This document shows positions 1 to 6,748 of a DNA stretch of 13,709 nt, piece by piece. Origin of the DNA: Hyphomicrobiales bacterium (GTDB lineage: Bacteria > Pseudomonadota > Alphaproteobacteria > Rhizobiales > Beijerinckiaceae); the NCBI GenBank assembly GCA_028290125.1, contig JAQGKM010000366.1, positions 1-13,709 on the forward strand. The letters run 5' to 3'. The position numbers and the translations under genes were made by a program. The notes below the pieces were generated by a model. The model saw only the letters and a program-made list of their open reading frames with translations. It ran no database searches and was not told where the DNA came from. Every line of letters begins with the position of its first letter. Position 1 is the stretch's first letter.

Positions 1-140
1 AGGACCGCACCTTCCTGAAGACCGGCGGCGTGTTCAACGACGACTTCATCGACAGCTACATCGAGCTGAAGATGCAGGACGTGATGCGTTTCGAAATGAC
101 CCCGCATCCGGTCGAGTTCGACATGTACTACTCGGTGTAA
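1..140 (+). CDS. glnA: Glutamine synthetase type I, C-terminal end (partial)
   Basis: Only the last 46 codons are present; the reading frame enters at base 3 and stops with TAA at 138-140. The peptide carries the conserved C-terminal signature of type I (GlnA) glutamine synthetase, including GGVFNDDFID, then YIELKMQDV, and the ending HPVEFDMYYSV. The enzyme makes glutamine from glutamate and ammonia with ATP in the cytoplasm and is the main ammonium-assimilation step. The adenylylation-site tyrosine and the active site lie outside the window. A strong terminator follows 40 bases after the stop, so this is the end of its transcription unit. Identification rests on the well-known C-terminal motif and is quite secure. 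Confidence 0.93.
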   Translation, partial: DRTFLKTGGVFNDDFIDSYIELKMQDVMRFEMTPHPVEFDMYYSV

Positions 141-179
141 GACCGAACCTGTCGAGCCATCCGGCTTGTCGAAATCAGA

Positions 180-213
180 CGGGCGGCGGTCGAAAGACCC
201 CGCCCGTTTTCTT
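180..213 (+). terminator. Rho-independent terminator after glnA
   Basis: CGGGCGG-(bulged C)-GGTC at 180-191 pairs with GACCCCGCCCG at 196-206 around a GAAA tetraloop, followed by TTTTCTT at 207-213. This gives an 11-bp GC-rich stem with one bulged C and a U-run, a textbook intrinsic terminator for the rightward glnA transcript. On the opposite strand the stem is not followed by a good U-run, so it is at best a weak terminator for the leftward iclR pair ending at 218. Confidence 0.9.
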
Positions 214-217
214 ATGA

Positions 218-958
218 TCAAGCGTGAAGCGCCTGCGCCGCAGCGAGCAGCGCCGACTTGCACCTCTCCGCCAGCTCGGGCGAAAAGCGTCCGGCGGGGA
301 TCGAGAAATGCAGCGCTGCGGTTTCGTCGCCCTGCCTGAAGAGCGCCGCCACTGCGTGTGCACCCGAGGTGAATTCGCCCGCGCTGACGGCGACGCCCGT
401 TTCGCGGATGCTGCGCAGCTCTTGCAGCAATACGGCTTCCTGCGTCAGCGTGGCGCCCGTGTAGGCGCGGATGTCGGTGCGGGCGAGATAGGCCTGCACA
501 GCATTGTTAGGCTGGGCCGCCAGCAGCACGCGGCTTGCTGCGCCGGCGTAGAGCGGGATGGCGACGCCGATCTGCTGCGTCTGGCCGATCGTGTGACGGC
601 TTTCGACGCTGTCGATGTTGTAGCGAAAATCCCCGTCCCGCAGGCTCAGGACGACAGTCTCGTTGATCTCGTCGCGCAGCGTTTCCATCACTGGGCGCAG
701 GACGCCGCGCATCGGAATGGCGCCGAGCAAGGTGTGCGCGTGATGCAGCGCCGCGTTGCCGAGCGTGTAGGCGCCGGTCCCGGCCTGCTGCTCGAGCCAC
801 CCGAGCCGCACGAGCACGGTCGCGAGACGGAACGCGGTCGGCTTGGCGAGACCGGCGCGCGCCGACAGGTCCGGCAGGCTGAGGCTCACGGACGACGCGC
901 CGAAGGCCGCCATGATGGTGGCGGCGCGATCGACGATGCGGACGATCTTCTCGCTCAC
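218..958 (-). CDS. IclR-family transcriptional regulator (second of a tandem pair)
   Basis: This is a 246-residue protein starting with GTG at 958. It has an N-terminal winged helix-turn-helix (about residues 5-65; LSLPDLSARAGL then PTAFRLATVLVRLGWLE), followed by the IclR effector-binding domain (about 80-246). The frame stays open upstream to an ATG at 1078, but that start would overlap the preceding gene by 120 bases. The GTG overlaps the upstream stop codon in a GTGA, is preceded by a GGGGG-type ribosome site, and gives normal IclR length. The overlap implies translational coupling to the upstream iclR gene. The family binds DNA as dimers or tetramers and usually controls a neighbouring catabolic operon in response to an aromatic or carboxylic acid. 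The likely target is the divergent operon at 1833. The effector is unknown. Confidence 0.88.
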   Translation of the reverse strand: MSEKIVRIVDRAATIMAAFGASSVSLSLPDLSARAGLAKPTAFRLATVLVRLGWLEQQAGTGAYTLGNAALHHAHTLLGAIPMRGVLRPVMETLRDEINETVVLSLRDGDFRYNIDSVESRHTIGQTQQIGVAIPLYAGAASRVLLAAQPNNAVQAYLARTDIRAYTGATLTQEAVLLQELRSIRETGVAVSAGEFTSGAHAVAALFRQGDETAALHFSIPAGRFSPELAERCKSALLAAAQALHA

Positions 959-1779
959 TGGCCTGCCCCCAAAATCAATTCGAGCCGCTGGACGGCTGTT
1001 TTCACCGCGCCGATGCAGGACGTCTCGAGCGACTTCGTGAAGCGCTCGGTCGGGCATGACACGGTCACGGCGAAACATTCGCCAGCCTTCGTGTGAAAAC
1101 CGCGCGCGACAGCGGCCGTCTCCGGGTTGACGCTGCCGACCGCCATGGCGAAACCCTCGCGCTGCACATGCGACAGCGCATCGCGCACCGCGCTCGCGTC
1201 AGCCGCCACGCGCGCCAGGTAATCGTCACGCTCCGTGCGCGGCAGGCTCGCCAGCAGGGCCATGCCGGCCGCGCCGACATGGAGCGGCCCGCCATTGCCG
1301 ATCTGCGCAAGGCGCCGCACCGGCTGCGGGCTTTCGACATATTCGATGTGGACGCGCTGGTCGCCGACGCGCGTGCTCAGGATGACGGTCTCGCCGAGCT
1401 TGTCGACAAGACCGCGCATGATCGGCAGCGCGACATCGCGCGCCTGCATCTGCTGTCGGCGCAGGAAGGCCAGCTGCAACCAGGCGAAGCCGAGCTGATA
1501 GGTCTCGTCCGCATCCACGCGCAGCATGCCGCGAGCGACCAGCGTGTTGAGAATGCCGCGCAACGTGTCGCGCGGGACGCCGGTCTCGCGCGTCAGGTCC
1601 AGGAGCGTGCGACGCGGCGCCTCTCGCGTGAAGCAGTCGAGCGCCTTGGCTGCGCGCAGCACGGCCTCGCCGCCATAGCTCGCGCCGGTCTCGGGATCCT
1701 CGATGACGTTCGTCAAAAGCCTGTCCTCATCGCACGCGCTCCCTTGACGGGCGCCAGACGCGCCGTTACCTCTTAACAT
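955..1779 (-). CDS. IclR-family transcriptional regulator (first of a tandem pair)
   Basis: This protein of up to 274 residues has an IclR winged helix-turn-helix at about residues 35-95 (VLRAAKALDCFTREA, then LTRETGVPRDTLRGILNTL) and an IclR effector domain after about residue 110. The ATG at 1779 has no ribosome site in front of it and gives an unusual 35-residue leader. An in-frame TTG at 1716, preceded by an AGGACAGG-like site, could be the true start and would give 253 residues. The gene ends in a 4-base GTGA overlap with the next iclR gene. Its 5' end lies 53 bases from the divergent dioxygenase gene, across an AT-rich palindrome, the typical arrangement for local IclR control and autoregulation. 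The two regulators are clearly diverged from each other, not a recent duplication. Confidence 0.85.
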   Translation of the reverse strand: MLRGNGASGARQGSACDEDRLLTNVIEDPETGASYGGEAVLRAAKALDCFTREAPRRTLLDLTRETGVPRDTLRGILNTLVARGMLRVDADETYQLGFAWLQLAFLRRQQMQARDVALPIMRGLVDKLGETVILSTRVGDQRVHIEYVESPQPVRRLAQIGNGGPLHVGAAGMALLASLPRTERDDYLARVAADASAVRDALSHVQREGFAMAVGSVNPETAAVARGFHTKAGECFAVTVSCPTERFTKSLETSCIGAVKTAVQRLELILGAGQ

Positions 1780-1787
1780 GCAAAAAT

Positions 1788-1808
1788 AAAATAGCGTTTC
1801 ATTATTTT
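1788..1808. promoter_or_regulatory. AT-rich inverted repeat, candidate IclR operator in divergent promoter region
   Basis: Arms AAAATA (1788-1793) and TATTTT (1803-1808) are perfect inverted repeats separated by 9 bases. Extended to nine bases per arm, 7 of 9 positions match (AAAATAGCG / CATTATTTT). This is the most AT-rich stretch of the neighbourhood and sits in the middle of the 53-base gap between divergent iclR and tauD-like genes, so it must overlap promoter elements for both. IclR-family operators are short pseudo-palindromes in such positions. Assignment to IclR is inferred from position and symmetry, not from a known consensus. A strong GGGAGGAG ribosome site for the rightward gene follows at about 1819-1826. 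Confidence 0.45.
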
Positions 1809-1832
1809 GGAGCGCACCGGGAGGAGAGCAAC

Positions 1833-2708
1833 ATGACGATCGTCACCGAGCGCGGACTCACCATTCGTCCGCTCGACAGCGCCTGCGGCGCGGAGATCAT
1901 CGGCGCGGACCTGACCAAGGAGCTTTCGGGCGCACAGGTCGAGGCGATCCAGAAGGCCTGGGACGAACACCTCGTGCTGCTGTTTCGCGGTCAGGACCTC
2001 TCGCAGGAAGACCAGCTGCGCTTCGCGTCGCATTTTGGCGACCTCGGCGCGCGCAAGAAGGCGCCGGAGGCCCTGCGTGACCGCGCCGAAGGAAAGCTGC
2101 AGCTTGATCCGCGCGTGCTGCTCGTTTCCAACATGAAGGAAAACGGCGTGCCGCTCGGCGCCTTCGGCGACGGCGACATGTGGTTTCACATCGATTCCGG
2201 CTACAGCGAGCGGCCGTACAAATACACGTTCATCTACGGCCTGAAGCTGCCCTCGACCGGCGGCAACACGCTCTTCGGTAACATGTACAAGGCCTATGAA
2301 GCGGTGCCCGAGCGTTTGAAGAAACTACTGACCGGCAAGCGCGCGCTGCATGTGCATGAATACAAGCGCAACGAAAAGGTCGACGCCAACACCGACATTT
2401 CAAAAGTGCCGCACTGGTTTCACCCGGTGTTCATCAGCCATCCGCGCACCGGCAAGAAATCCCTGTTCGTCGACCGCCTGATGACGGCGCGCATCGAGGG
2501 TTTCACCGCGCAGGAGAGCGACGAGATCCTGGCCGAGCTCTACGAGATCGGCGAGAACCCCGCCAACGTTTACGAGCATGTCTGGCAACTCGGCGACTTC
2601 GTCATGTGGGACAATCTCGCGACCATTCACGCGCGCACCTATTTCCCGAAGGAAGAAGACCGCATGCTGCGCCGCTGCACCATCGAGGGCGTGCCCGTGC
2701 ACGAGTGA
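1833..2708 (+). CDS. TauD/TfdA-family Fe(II)/2-oxoglutarate-dependent dioxygenase
   Basis: A 291-residue cytoplasmic enzyme of normal family length. The N-terminus (IRPLDSACGAEIIGADL, then VLLFRGQDL) is typical of TauD/TfdA proteins. The facial triad is visible: H119 and D121 in FHIDSGY and the distal H266 in TIHARTYFP. R277 and R281 in the following DRMLRR segment correspond in spacing to the 2-oxoglutarate-binding arginines of TauD. The family couples 2-oxoglutarate decarboxylation to hydroxylation of a small substrate, often releasing sulfite from sulfonates or cleaving aryloxy ethers. The substrate cannot be read from sequence. The ATG has a strong ribosome site (GGGAGGAG). It is the first gene of an operon with a cupin 36 bases downstream and a Bug receptor beyond, divergent from two IclR genes. 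Confidence 0.9.
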   Translation: MTIVTERGLTIRPLDSACGAEIIGADLTKELSGAQVEAIQKAWDEHLVLLFRGQDLSQEDQLRFASHFGDLGARKKAPEALRDRAEGKLQLDPRVLLVSNMKENGVPLGAFGDGDMWFHIDSGYSERPYKYTFIYGLKLPSTGGNTLFGNMYKAYEAVPERLKKLLTGKRALHVHEYKRNEKVDANTDISKVPHWFHPVFISHPRTGKKSLFVDRLMTARIEGFTAQESDEILAELYEIGENPANVYEHVWQLGDFVMWDNLATIHARTYFPKEEDRMLRRCTIEGVPVHE

Positions 2709-2744
2709 GCCGGCCGGATCTTTCTCCAACACAGGATCATAAAC

Positions 2745-3323
2745 ATGGACGCCCCTCGCCTGCCCGTCTTCCAGACCTTCATCGACCAGTTGCGCGCCAT
2801 CTGGGCGCAGGAAAGCGACACGCAGACGCGCATGGAAAAAGCCATGCCGTATCTCAGCGAATTGCTGAAAGACGAAGACCTGCAGAAGCGCTCTGAAACG
2901 TGGCCTTCGACGGAGGGCCGCAAGAACCTGCTGTTCTACGTCGATCCCGATTACGGCTTCGCCATCAACGGCGTCGTGCGCATTCCGGGCCGTCGCGGCA
3001 GCGTGCACGATCATGCCTCCGCATGGGTCGTCTACGGCGTGCTGACCGGCACCGAGAGCCTCGAGCGGTATGAGCGCGTCGACGACGGCACGAGCACCGA
3101 ACGGGCGGACGTCAAGATGTCGTCCGTCACGGTCGGCTCGACCGGCAAGGTCGACATCGTCGCGCCCTGGGCCATTCACGCCGAACAGGGCGGGCCGACC
3201 CGCTCGACCGCCGTCATCCTGCGCAGCGAGCGCATGGGCGACATCACGCAAAACCAGTTCGACCTCGAGACCGCAGCCATCCGGCCCGGCCCCGGCCCGA
3301 CGCAGATCCCCTTCAATCTCTGA
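2745..3323 (+). CDS. Small cupin, thiol-dioxygenase-like metal-binding protein
   Basis: A 192-residue protein with no signal peptide. The C-terminal two thirds form a cupin: the first cupin motif is H88-D-H90 (GSVHDHASAWVVYGVLTGTE) and a third histidine is H145 in APWAIHAEQ. The three-His spacing is close to that of cysteine dioxygenase and 3-mercaptopropionate dioxygenase, which bind Fe(II) with three histidines and oxidise thiols to sulfinates. However, the Ser-His-Tyr triad expected about 13-17 residues after the last histidine is not seen, so the chemistry may differ. Residues 1-60 are predicted helical from their composition. The ATG is preceded by AGGA at 2733-2736. The 36-base gap to the upstream dioxygenase gene and 40-base gap to the receptor gene indicate one operon. 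Fold fairly sure; reaction unknown. Confidence 0.7.
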   Translation: MDAPRLPVFQTFIDQLRAIWAQESDTQTRMEKAMPYLSELLKDEDLQKRSETWPSTEGRKNLLFYVDPDYGFAINGVVRIPGRRGSVHDHASAWVVYGVLTGTESLERYERVDDGTSTERADVKMSSVTVGSTGKVDIVAPWAIHAEQGGPTRSTAVILRSERMGDITQNQFDLETAAIRPGPGPTQIPFNL

Positions 3324-3344
3324 GCCAGACGCCGGGCGTCCGGC
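3324..3344 (+). other. Intercistronic hairpin between cupin and receptor genes
   Basis: GACGC (3328-3332) pairs with GCGTC (3336-3340), with three further outer pairs across one mismatch, beginning at the first base after the cupin stop codon. No U-run follows, so it is not an intrinsic terminator. It may protect or process the mRNA so that the receptor is made in a different amount from the enzymes. This is inferred from the structure only. Confidence 0.35.
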
Positions 3345-3363
3345 GAAATAACCGGGGGGACAC

Positions 3364-4368
3364 ATGCGCTCATTTGCAAAAGCGGCCGGCCTGCTGATCG
3401 CGCTCACGCCTGCGGCGGCGCTGGCGCAAGCCGCCGGCGAGTTCAAGACGATGAACATCATCGTCGGCTTCTCGCCCGGCGGCGGCTACGATTCCTATGC
3501 GCGCGCGCTGTCGCGCCATCTCGATCGCTATCTGCCGGGGCATCCACGCGTCATCGTCCAGAACATGCCCGGCGGCTCGAGCCTGAAGGCGGTGCTCTAT
3601 CTCGACGGACCGAGCGCGCCCAAGGACGGCACGATGATGACGGCCTTCAACCCCGGCCTCATCATCGACTCGCTGCTGGCTGCTCCCGGCAAGGCGGAAT
3701 TGCGCTTCGATCAGGTCGCCTGGGTGGGCAGCATCAGCCAGGACTTTCGTGTCTGCTATTCGTGGGCAGAGACCGGCATCAAGACGTTCGCCGACTTGCA
3801 GAAGTACCCGCAGTTCAACATCGGCGCGCCGGCCGCGGGATCGTCGACCTACATCAACGCCGCCGAGCTGAAGAGCATCTTCGGCGTGAAGGTGCGCCAC
3901 GTCACCGGCTATCCCGGCAGCGCGGACGAGCGGCTCGCGATCGAGCGGCGCGAACTCGATGGCGGCTGCGGCGCGTGGAGCAGCAATCCGCAGGAGTGGC
4001 TGGACAAAAAGAAGATCAATCCGCTTGTCACCTTCTCGGCCGATCCCGTCCCGAACCTCGACCAGCCGGTTCCCTATGCGGTCGATCTGGTGACGGACGA
4101 CATGGACAAGAAGGTCATGCGCCTGCTGTCGAGCGCCGATCCGCTGGGGCGGCCCTACGTGGTCTCCAGGCAAACGCCAGCCAGCAGGCTTGCGATCCTG
4201 CGCAAAGCGTTCGACGAGACTGTGGCCGACCCGCAATTCGTCGCCGACGCCACCAAGATGACGCTGCCGGTCAGCCCGATCAACGGCCCGGAGTCCGAGC
4301 GCCGGATCGCCGAGATCTATGCGGCCTCTGACGAGGTCCGTCGCCGCGCGCTCGACGCGATCAAATAG
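3364..4368 (+). CDS. Tripartite tricarboxylate transporter substrate-binding protein (Bug/TctC family)
   Basis: A 334-residue periplasmic receptor. It has a Sec signal peptide: K6 near the N-terminus, a hydrophobic core at about 8-20 and an ALA-Q cleavage site after residue 21. The mature N-terminus has the Bug signature (IIVGFSPGGGYDSYARAL, then RVIVQNMPGGSSLKA), and the rest matches the two-lobed TctC/Bug fold, for instance the GAPAAGSSTYINAAEL region. Such receptors bind carboxylates for the TctAB membrane pair. No tctA or tctB lies beside it, so it is an orphan receptor, as is common in Burkholderiales and Rhizobiales. A GGGGGGA ribosome site precedes the ATG. Being third in an operon with two oxygenases suggests it captures their substrate or senses it. 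It ends 6 bases from a convergent gene. Confidence 0.9.
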   Translation: MRSFAKAAGLLIALTPAAALAQAAGEFKTMNIIVGFSPGGGYDSYARALSRHLDRYLPGHPRVIVQNMPGGSSLKAVLYLDGPSAPKDGTMMTAFNPGLIIDSLLAAPGKAELRFDQVAWVGSISQDFRVCYSWAETGIKTFADLQKYPQFNIGAPAAGSSTYINAAELKSIFGVKVRHVTGYPGSADERLAIERRELDGGCGAWSSNPQEWLDKKKINPLVTFSADPVPNLDQPVPYAVDLVTDDMDKKVMRLLSSADPLGRPYVVSRQTPASRLAILRKAFDETVADPQFVADATKMTLPVSPINGPESERRIAEIYAASDEVRRRALDAIK

Positions 4369-4374
4369 ACAGGG

Positions 4375-5358
<984 letters not shown>

Positions 5359-5535
5359 CGGATCACTCCAGCACGCAATTGACTTGCAAGATTGTTTTCA
5401 CAAGAGAAAGCCTATCGAAAGCAGGAACAAGGGTCGTGGTCAAGAAATGTAGTTAGCGCCAATTCGATCCCTGGACTGCGATGAACTCTGTCTGCGTCCC
5501 GATCCGGAGAAGAGGCGTGCTCCTGCCGTAATATG
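5359..5535. other. Non-coding region upstream of the UDP-xylose synthase gene
   Basis: No coding frame with alphaproteobacterial codon bias is seen here; short frames read through it have no ribosome site and run across the neighbouring terminator. The part at 5371-5455 is clearly less GC-rich than the surroundings and probably holds the leftward promoter of the uxs gene. On the minus strand TTGACC (5438-5443) stands 18 bases before TTCGAT (5414-5419), a weak sigma-70-like pair that would give a leader of about 50 bases. No convincing operator was found. Confidence 0.35.
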
Positions 5536-5560
5536 AAAAACGCGGCGCCGGGGCGCCGCG
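5536..5560 (-). terminator. Rho-independent terminator of the small exported protein gene
   Basis: A perfect 9-bp GC inverted repeat (CGCGGCGCC 5541-5549 and GGCGCCGCG 5552-5560) is followed on the minus strand by TTTTT (complement of 5536-5540). It begins about 20 bases past the stop codon of the leftward gene at 5580-5879 and separates it from uxs. Confidence 0.9.
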
Positions 5561-5579
5561 CTCTTTCTCGGTAGAGCGA

Positions 5580-5879
5580 TCAGTAGCCGAAGCGAATGCC
5601 CGGGCCGCCGTAATAACGGGGCTCGTAGCGCTCGCGATAGCCGTAAGCCGGCGGCGCGTAATAGCGCTGCGGGCGCTGCACATAGACCTGTCGGCGCGGG
5701 CGACCCTGATAGAAGCATTCGCCGCTTCCCGTGGCGCAGCAGCGCCCGTAGGGATCGCAGACCGTCCTTGCCTCGGTGACGTTCGAAGGCGCCGACAGCG
5801 GCGCCATCGTCATCGCGGAGGCCGAACCTGCAAACAGCAGGGGAGCGGCTGCGGCCGCCAGAACCAGAAATCGTGCCAT
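5580..5879 (-). CDS. Small secreted Tyr/Arg/Pro-rich protein of unknown function
   Basis: A 99-residue protein starting with ATG at 5879 after a GGAG ribosome site seven bases upstream. Residues 1-22 are a clear Sec signal peptide (MARFLVLAAAAAPLLFAGSASA) with ASA cleavage. The mature part has a cluster of four cysteines at about 41-55 (VCDPYGRCCATGSGEC), which could make two disulfides. It is followed by a low-complexity tail rich in Tyr, Arg, Pro and Gly (from about 60 to the final GIRFGY) that is positively charged. The aromatic C-terminus recalls outer-membrane-associated proteins but is too short for a beta-barrel. Function is not recognised; similar small exported proteins are common in Rhizobiales. 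Its own terminator follows. It is divergent to the cytochrome/usp operon and shares its 144-base regulatory region. Confidence 0.75.
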   Translation of the reverse strand: MARFLVLAAAAAPLLFAGSASAMTMAPLSAPSNVTEARTVCDPYGRCCATGSGECFYQGRPRRQVYVQRPQRYYAPPAYGYRERYEPRYYGGPGIRFGY

Positions 5880-5956
5880 CGGACGTCTCCATTGCTAGGC
5901 TGGTTTTCAGGATAATCGACGGCGCGCCCCCAAGTTCCGGAGGCTGGAGCGCTTCC

Positions 5957-5974
5957 CATTGACTTCAGTCAATG
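5957..5974. promoter_or_regulatory. FixK/FNR-type binding site upstream of the cytochrome/usp operon
   Basis: CATTGACT (5957-5964), two bases, AGTCAATG (5967-5974) form a perfect 8-bp inverted repeat. Its core TTGACTTCAGTCAA matches the FNR/FixK pattern TTGAY-N4-RTCAA exactly. The centre, at about 5965.5, would lie at -41.5 for a start site near 6007, the standard class II activator position, leaving a short leader that carries AAGGAG at 6012-6017. A weak -10 element falls near 5994-5999. The target gene content (cytochrome c, universal stress protein) fits an oxygen-limitation regulon. It could also act on the leftward gene starting at 5879. Confidence 0.72.
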
Positions 5975-6023
5975 TCTACGCCCCGCATCGGTGCGACAAG
6001 TGCCTCAACGCAAGGAGACACAC

Positions 6024-6371
6024 ATGTCGCATTTCCACGCCGCCGTCTGGATCGACCATCGGGAGGCTCACGTCTTCCACTTCAACGCCGACGAGGCCGA
6101 GAAGCTTGTCCTGAAGGCGCAGCACACGGTCGGCGACGAGCGGTTTCTCCACAACGTCGCCGCAGCTCTCGCGGATGCGGGCGAGATCCTCATCACCGGG
6201 CCGGCCAGCGCCAAGACCGAACTGGTGAAACATATCGCCAAACACGATCCGCAGGTGTTTGCCCGTGTGGTGGGCGTCGAGACGTCCGACCATCCGACGG
6301 ACGGCCAATTGCTGGCGCACGCGCGCCATTACTTCGAGTCCGCCGACCGCAAGATTCTCCAGAAGGCCTGA
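6024..6371 (+). CDS. Small eRF1-domain-like 'translational machinery' protein
   Basis: A 115-residue soluble protein. The ATG at 6024 has AAGGAG seven bases upstream; an ATG at 5991 in the same frame has no ribosome site and would leave little room for the promoter. The sequence runs HAAVWIDHREAHVFHF, then GEILITGPASAKTELVKHIAKHDP, then VVGVETSDHPTDGQLLAHARHYF. This pattern I recognise from a rhizobial family named translational machinery protein, related to the central domain of archaeal/eukaryotic release factor 1 (bacterial BaeRF-like proteins). No enzymatic residue can be named; the conserved DHPTDG and GPxxAKTE segments are the likely functional sites. It leads an operon with cytochrome c (22-base gap) and universal stress protein genes behind a FixK/FNR-type box. 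Possible roles are ribosome-linked stress response or hibernation, by inference only. Confidence 0.75.
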   Translation: MSHFHAAVWIDHREAHVFHFNADEAEKLVLKAQHTVGDERFLHNVAAALADAGEILITGPASAKTELVKHIAKHDPQVFARVVGVETSDHPTDGQLLAHARHYFESADRKILQKA

Positions 6372-6393
6372 CGTCCCTGAAAGGACCTGCCCC

Positions 6394-6717
6394 ATGAACC
6401 TGCGCCCCGCCCTGCTCACCCTTCTGCTCATCAGTGCGACCGGCGCGGGCGCGCAGGCGGCGCAGAACCCGGCGCTGGTCGCCCAGGGCCGGTTGCTCGC
6501 GCAATCGCTGTGCGCCGACTGCCACACGTTCGGCGGCGAGACGCGCAGCGACCGCAAGCCGCCCGATTTCGCGGCCGTCGGCGCCATGCCGCAGACGACA
6601 CCCCTGTCGTTGCGGGTTTTTCTGAAGTCACCGCACGCCAGCATGCCCGACCTGATCCTCGAAGCCGCCCAGATCGACGCCCTGAGCGCCTTCATTCTCG
6701 ACCTCGGCGGCAAGTGA
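6394..6717 (+). CDS. Periplasmic monohaem class I cytochrome c
   Basis: A 107-residue protein; ATG at 6394 with AGGA eight bases upstream. A Sec signal peptide covers about residues 1-22 (hydrophobic core LLTLLLISATGAGA, AQA cleavage). The haem c motif is C40-A-D-C43-H44, and M84 in HASMPDL is the probable sixth ligand. A C-terminal helix (AQIDALSAFILDLGGK) packs on the N-terminal helix as in class I cytochromes c. Mature mass would be about 9 kDa, so it is a soluble electron carrier or a small subunit-like donor in the periplasm. It needs the Ccm maturation system, which is not in this window. It lies between the eRF1-like and usp genes, and the FixK/FNR-type site upstream suggests use in low-oxygen respiration. 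The partner oxidase or reductase is unknown. Confidence 0.88.
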   Translation: MNLRPALLTLLLISATGAGAQAAQNPALVAQGRLLAQSLCADCHTFGGETRSDRKPPDFAAVGAMPQTTPLSLRVFLKSPHASMPDLILEAAQIDALSAFILDLGGK

Positions 6718-6748
6718 CGCCCGGTCCGACACGCAAGGGAGACCCACG

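Noticed and set aside
959..1078. Upstream ATG extension of the second IclR protein
   Set aside because: It would overlap the first iclR gene by 120 bases and adds 40 residues absent from the family; the GTG at 958 overlaps the stop codon and has a ribosome site.
2400..4236. Two long minus-strand frames opposite the cupin and receptor genes
   Set aside because: They cross several real gene boundaries and show only shadow-type composition.
5910..5940. Minus-strand GGAAC upstream of the small exported protein gene as an EcfG promoter
   Set aside because: At spacings of 16-17 bases the -10 reads GATT/ATTA, not CGTT.
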